Origin: an uncultured Bacilli bacterium
GTDB taxonomy: Bacteria > Bacillota_I > Bacilli_A > RF39 > UBA660
NCBI GenBank assembly: GCA_947623925.1
Contig: CANQID010000002.1
Location: 89,823-125,298, forward strand
Length of the DNA stretch: 35,476 bases
Direction: 5' to 3'
The notes beneath the pieces were generated by a model, which saw nothing but the letters and a program-made list of their open reading frames with translations, had not been told where the DNA came from and searched no databases. Below are positions 32,823 through 35,476 of the stretch, piece by piece; position 1 is the stretch's first letter; each line of letters starts with the position of its first letter. The position numbers were made by a program, and so were the translations under genes.

Positions 32823-35364
32823 TTACTTTTTAGCTTTCTTAATACCATGTATAGTTATGATATTACTATATATGATAGTTGGGATATATCCTTTTGGAAG
32901 TAAAACAGTATTAACAGTTGATTTACAAGATCAATATGTAGAATTTTTTACTGCATTTAAAAATATAATACAAAATGGTAATAACATTTTTTACTCATTT
33001 AGTAAAACATTAGGTGGAAATATGTTTGGACTTGTTTGTTATTATTTACTTAGCCCACTTAATTTAATATTCCTTTTATTTGATAAAACAAATATAGTAG
33101 ATGCAGTATTTTTAATAAATATACTTAAGATAGGCTTTTGTGGATTAACAAGTTATATATATTTTAGAACGACATTTAAAGACAAAACAAAACTATCTTT
33201 AATATTTTCAATTGTATATTCACTAACGGCTTACAATATAGTTTACAGTCAAAATATAATGTGGTTAGATGGAGTTATATGGCTTCCAATAATATTTTTA
33301 GGTATAGATAAGTTAATAGAAAAAAAACCAATATTATTTTATATAAGTTTAACAATAAGTATATTTTCAAATTACTATATAGGGTATATGACTTGTATTG
33401 CCTCACTTATATATTTTATATATAAGTTATATATAAATAACAATTATAATTTTTCAATAAAACAAAATAAAAAAGAAATTTTATATTTCTTTAAATACAC
33501 ATTACTTTCTGTTGGAACAGTTGCTGTTATAATATTGCCTTCGATATTTGCTTTACTTTCAGGAAAAGTAGATGGAGATTTAACAGAATTAATACCTAAA
33601 CAAACATATGCATTTTTAGATTTATTACCAAAATTTTATTTAGGTTCATTTAAAAATAGTGACTTATCTGGAGGCACACCAAATGTGTATATATCAGTAA
33701 TAATGTTAGCTTTAACTTTCTTATATTTCTTTAATAAAAAAATTAATAAAAAAGAAAAAAAGGCAACATTAATAGTATTATCAATATTTTTAATAAGTTT
33801 TACATTTTATCCAATAGATATAATTTGGCATACTTTTCAACATCCAGTTGGATTTGCTTATAGATATTCATTTATGTTTGATTTTATATTACTTGTTATT
33901 GCATATAAAAGTTATATAAATTTAGATAAAATAGATAAAAATTTACTTATAAAATTTTTAGGGATTTCATTTTTAATAACAATACTTATTGATAAATTTG
34001 TATATACAGGTGAATCATATTATAAAATTATAGGAACATTTATATTACTATTTATTTATTGTATGTATTTATATAAAAGAAAAAATAATAATTTAAACAT
34101 ATTTATATTTTTATTAATAATAGTTGAAATGTTTATAAATGGATTACTTGTAGTAACTAATATGAAATATTTTAAAAGAAGTGAATATGTAGAATTTGTA
34201 AATTCTTATGGAAAAATAGTTGATAGTATAAAAGAAAAAGATAAAAGTTTTTATAGGATGGATAAAGAAGTATCTTATTCTACAAATGATCCAATGATGT
34301 TAGATTATAATGGATTATCACATTTTAGTTCTATATATGAAGGAAAAAATAATGAATTGTTAGGTGATTATTTAGGAATATTTAATAGATTTTATGTTAC
34401 TAACTATTTAGGATCTACATTAGTTACAAATAGTTTATTCAATGTTAAATATGTTATGGCTGAAAGAAAATTACCTTATTATACTTTAGTTGATACAAAT
34501 AAAAATGTAAATTTATATGAAAATAATTATTATTTACCATTTATGTTTATGGTTAATAATAAAATAGAAAAATTAGAATTGGTTGAAAGAGATGCTTTTA
34601 ATAATCAAAATAAAATTTTGAATTACATGACTAATACTGATGATAATGTATTCGTTCCAAATACAGTAGATGTTAAACTTAATAATTTAAAATTAAATGA
34701 AGACATAGAAAAATATAAACAATATGATAAAATATTGTCATCAAAAGATTCTTCTATGAATTTTAAAATAAATGTTCAAAATGATGGAATATTATATGCT
34801 TATATATCATCAGATTATAATAAAAAAATTGATATTTTATTAAATGGAGAAAGTATAATTGATACTGAAAATCAAAATAGTTATAGATACAATATTTTAG
34901 AATTAGGAAATTATTCCAAAGGAGATATTGTAGATTTAGAAATTATTTTACTTGAAGATTCTATTAAAATAGATGATTATAAATTTTATACTTTAAATGA
35001 AGAAACGTTTGAACAAAAAATAGACTTATTAAAAAATAAAGATTTTTTAAAAATAGAAAAATTTGATGGAAATTATATAAAAGGTAAAATAAATGTTTCA
35101 AAAGATGATGAGATATTATATACATCAATTCCAGTAGATAAAGGATGGCATATTTATATTGATGGAAACGAAGTTTACTATGATACATTACTTAAAACAT
35201 TTATAGGAGTTACATTAGATGTAGGAGAGCATGAAATTGAATTTGAATATATACCAAGAGGTTTAAATGCAGGATTAATGATAAGTATGATATCATTAGT
35301 AATAACAGGGTATTCAATATATAATGATAATAAAAATAAAAATAAAAAAAAGATTAAAAAATAA
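32800..35364 (+). CDS. YfhO-family membrane protein
   Basis: 854 residues. The N terminus KIINYFLAFLIPCIVMILLY, then FGSKTVLTVDLQDQYVEFFT (about 32-51) and FSKTLGGNMFGLVCYYLLSP (about 67-86) are textbook YfhO: an Asp-containing first loop and GGNMF. About 12-13 helices up to residue ~455, then a beta-rich extracellular part with YNGLSHFSSIYEG, ending in the YfhO module DKGWHIYIDGNEVYYD and GEHEIEFEYIPRG, and a last helix with a Lys-rich tail. In Bacillus, YfhO is proposed to transfer sugar from undecaprenyl phosphate to lipoteichoic acid. AAGGAGAG precedes ATG 32800. Second YfhO gene in the window. Confidence 0.93.
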   Translation: MKKKKIINYFLAFLIPCIVMILLYMIVGIYPFGSKTVLTVDLQDQYVEFFTAFKNIIQNGNNIFYSFSKTLGGNMFGLVCYYLLSPLNLIFLLFDKTNIVDAVFLINILKIGFCGLTSYIYFRTTFKDKTKLSLIFSIVYSLTAYNIVYSQNIMWLDGVIWLPIIFLGIDKLIEKKPILFYISLTISIFSNYYIGYMTCIASLIYFIYKLYINNNYNFSIKQNKKEILYFFKYTLLSVGTVAVIILPSIFALLSGKVDGDLTELIPKQTYAFLDLLPKFYLGSFKNSDLSGGTPNVYISVIMLALTFLYFFNKKINKKEKKATLIVLSIFLISFTFYPIDIIWHTFQHPVGFAYRYSFMFDFILLVIAYKSYINLDKIDKNLLIKFLGISFLITILIDKFVYTGESYYKIIGTFILLFIYCMYLYKRKNNNLNIFIFLLIIVEMFINGLLVVTNMKYFKRSEYVEFVNSYGKIVDSIKEKDKSFYRMDKEVSYSTNDPMMLDYNGLSHFSSIYEGKNNELLGDYLGIFNRFYVTNYLGSTLVTNSLFNVKYVMAERKLPYYTLVDTNKNVNLYENNYYLPFMFMVNNKIEKLELVERDAFNNQNKILNYMTNTDDNVFVPNTVDVKLNNLKLNEDIEKYKQYDKILSSKDSSMNFKINVQNDGILYAYISSDYNKKIDILLNGESIIDTENQNSYRYNILELGNYSKGDIVDLEIILLEDSIKIDDYKFYTLNEETFEQKIDLLKNKDFLKIEKFDGNYIKGKINVSKDDEILYTSIPVDKGWHIYIDGNEVYYDTLLKTFIGVTLDVGEHEIEFEYIPRGLNAGLMISMISLVITGYSIYNDNKNKNKKKIKK

Positions 35365-35385
35365 TTTTTAAATTTATTTAACGAA

Positions 35386-35428
35386 AGGGAATCTAAAAGT
35401 GATGTGAACCCTAATTAGTAGACATCAT
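35386..35428 (+). ncRNA. Possible pseudoknotted RNA element (unassigned)
   Basis: GTGATGT (35399-35405) pairs with ACATCAT (35422-35428), and AGGG (35386-35389) can pair with CCCT (35409-35412) inside that hairpin's loop, giving an H-type pseudoknot. AAGGAG (35433-35438) and a strong terminator follow. The arrangement is that of a small leader RNA for a gene beyond the window, or a 3' UTR element. I do not recognise a known riboswitch class. Confidence 0.25.
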
Positions 35429-35444
35429 AAAAAAGGAGTATATT

Positions 35445-35473
35445 AAAAAGAGAAAAGTCAATTTTCTCTTTTT
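35445..35473 (+). terminator. Strong terminator at the window's end
   Basis: A perfect 12-bp stem AAAAAGAGAAAA / TTTTCTCTTTTT (35445-35456 with 35462-35473), loop GTCAA. The symmetrical A/T ends would allow action in both directions. Confidence 0.75.
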
Positions 35474-35476
35474 GTA

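Noticed and set aside
35433-35476. Coding start with ATT after AAGGAG (infC-like rare start)
   Set aside because: The following codons do not resemble initiation factor 3, and the region forms a perfect terminator stem.
1-35476. CRISPR array, transposase or phage genes
   Set aside because: I saw no regularly spaced repeats, no transposase motifs and no phage structural genes; the only mobile-looking piece is the mazEF segment between repeats.

Overview
The window is a stretch of chromosome from a low-GC, Gram-positive, probably anaerobic and probably endospore-forming bacterium of the Firmicutes (Bacillota). This is inferred from several things: strongly A/T-biased codons; a PolC-type polymerase end; a T-box leader on pheS; the yqfC-yqfD and ybeY-dgkA-cdd-era-yqzL-recO gene order known from Bacillus; a CotD-like coat protein; and pyruvate:ferredoxin oxidoreductase. 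TGA is used as a stop, so the code is the standard bacterial one. An uncultured gut Bacilli/Clostridia-type lineage fits, but the sequence alone does not name it.

Layout. 1-1.5 kb: the last codons of polC, then three unrecognised small genes, one resembling a degenerate metallopeptidase. 1.5-4.9 kb: a CmpB-like membrane protein, a YfhO-family membrane protein and a small Cys-rich membrane-anchored protein. 4.9-8.6 kb: T-box leader and pheST. 8.6-10.4 kb: a pilin-like protein with a beta-helix-like body, driven by a promoter whose spacer holds a run of 11 G. 10.4-13.7 kb: a GT4 glycosyltransferase convergent with a MurT/GatD-like pair on the minus strand. 13.7-15.2 kb: yqfC-yqfD. 15.2-16.5 kb: tRNA-Thr(CGT), a decayed strip and two minus-strand membrane proteins. 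16.7-22.7 kb: NagZ-like glycosidase, m5C RNA methyltransferase, ybeY-dgkA-cdd-era-yqzL-DUF1653-recO and a DUF212 protein. 22.8-24 kb: CotD-like gene and a MazEF module lying between two copies of one terminator. 24-27.4 kb: PFOR. 27.5-28.7 kb: a second pilin-like gene with the same promoter core and N-terminus as the first but an unrelated C-terminal domain. 28.9-31 kb: priA. 31.1-35.4 kb: two large overlapping membrane proteins (PTPS-related and YfhO), then a possible structured RNA and a terminator.

The most notable signals are: (1) two pilin-like surface proteins 19 kb apart that share promoter, leader and N-terminal module but differ completely in their distal domains, one with a poly-G tract between -35 and -10 that looks like a slippage-type expression switch; (2) a GatD-like subunit lacking both catalytic residues expected of the glutaminase; (3) a toxin-antitoxin module between direct repeats of the coat gene's 3' end and terminator; and (4) a hairpin that buries the yqzL ribosome-binding site.
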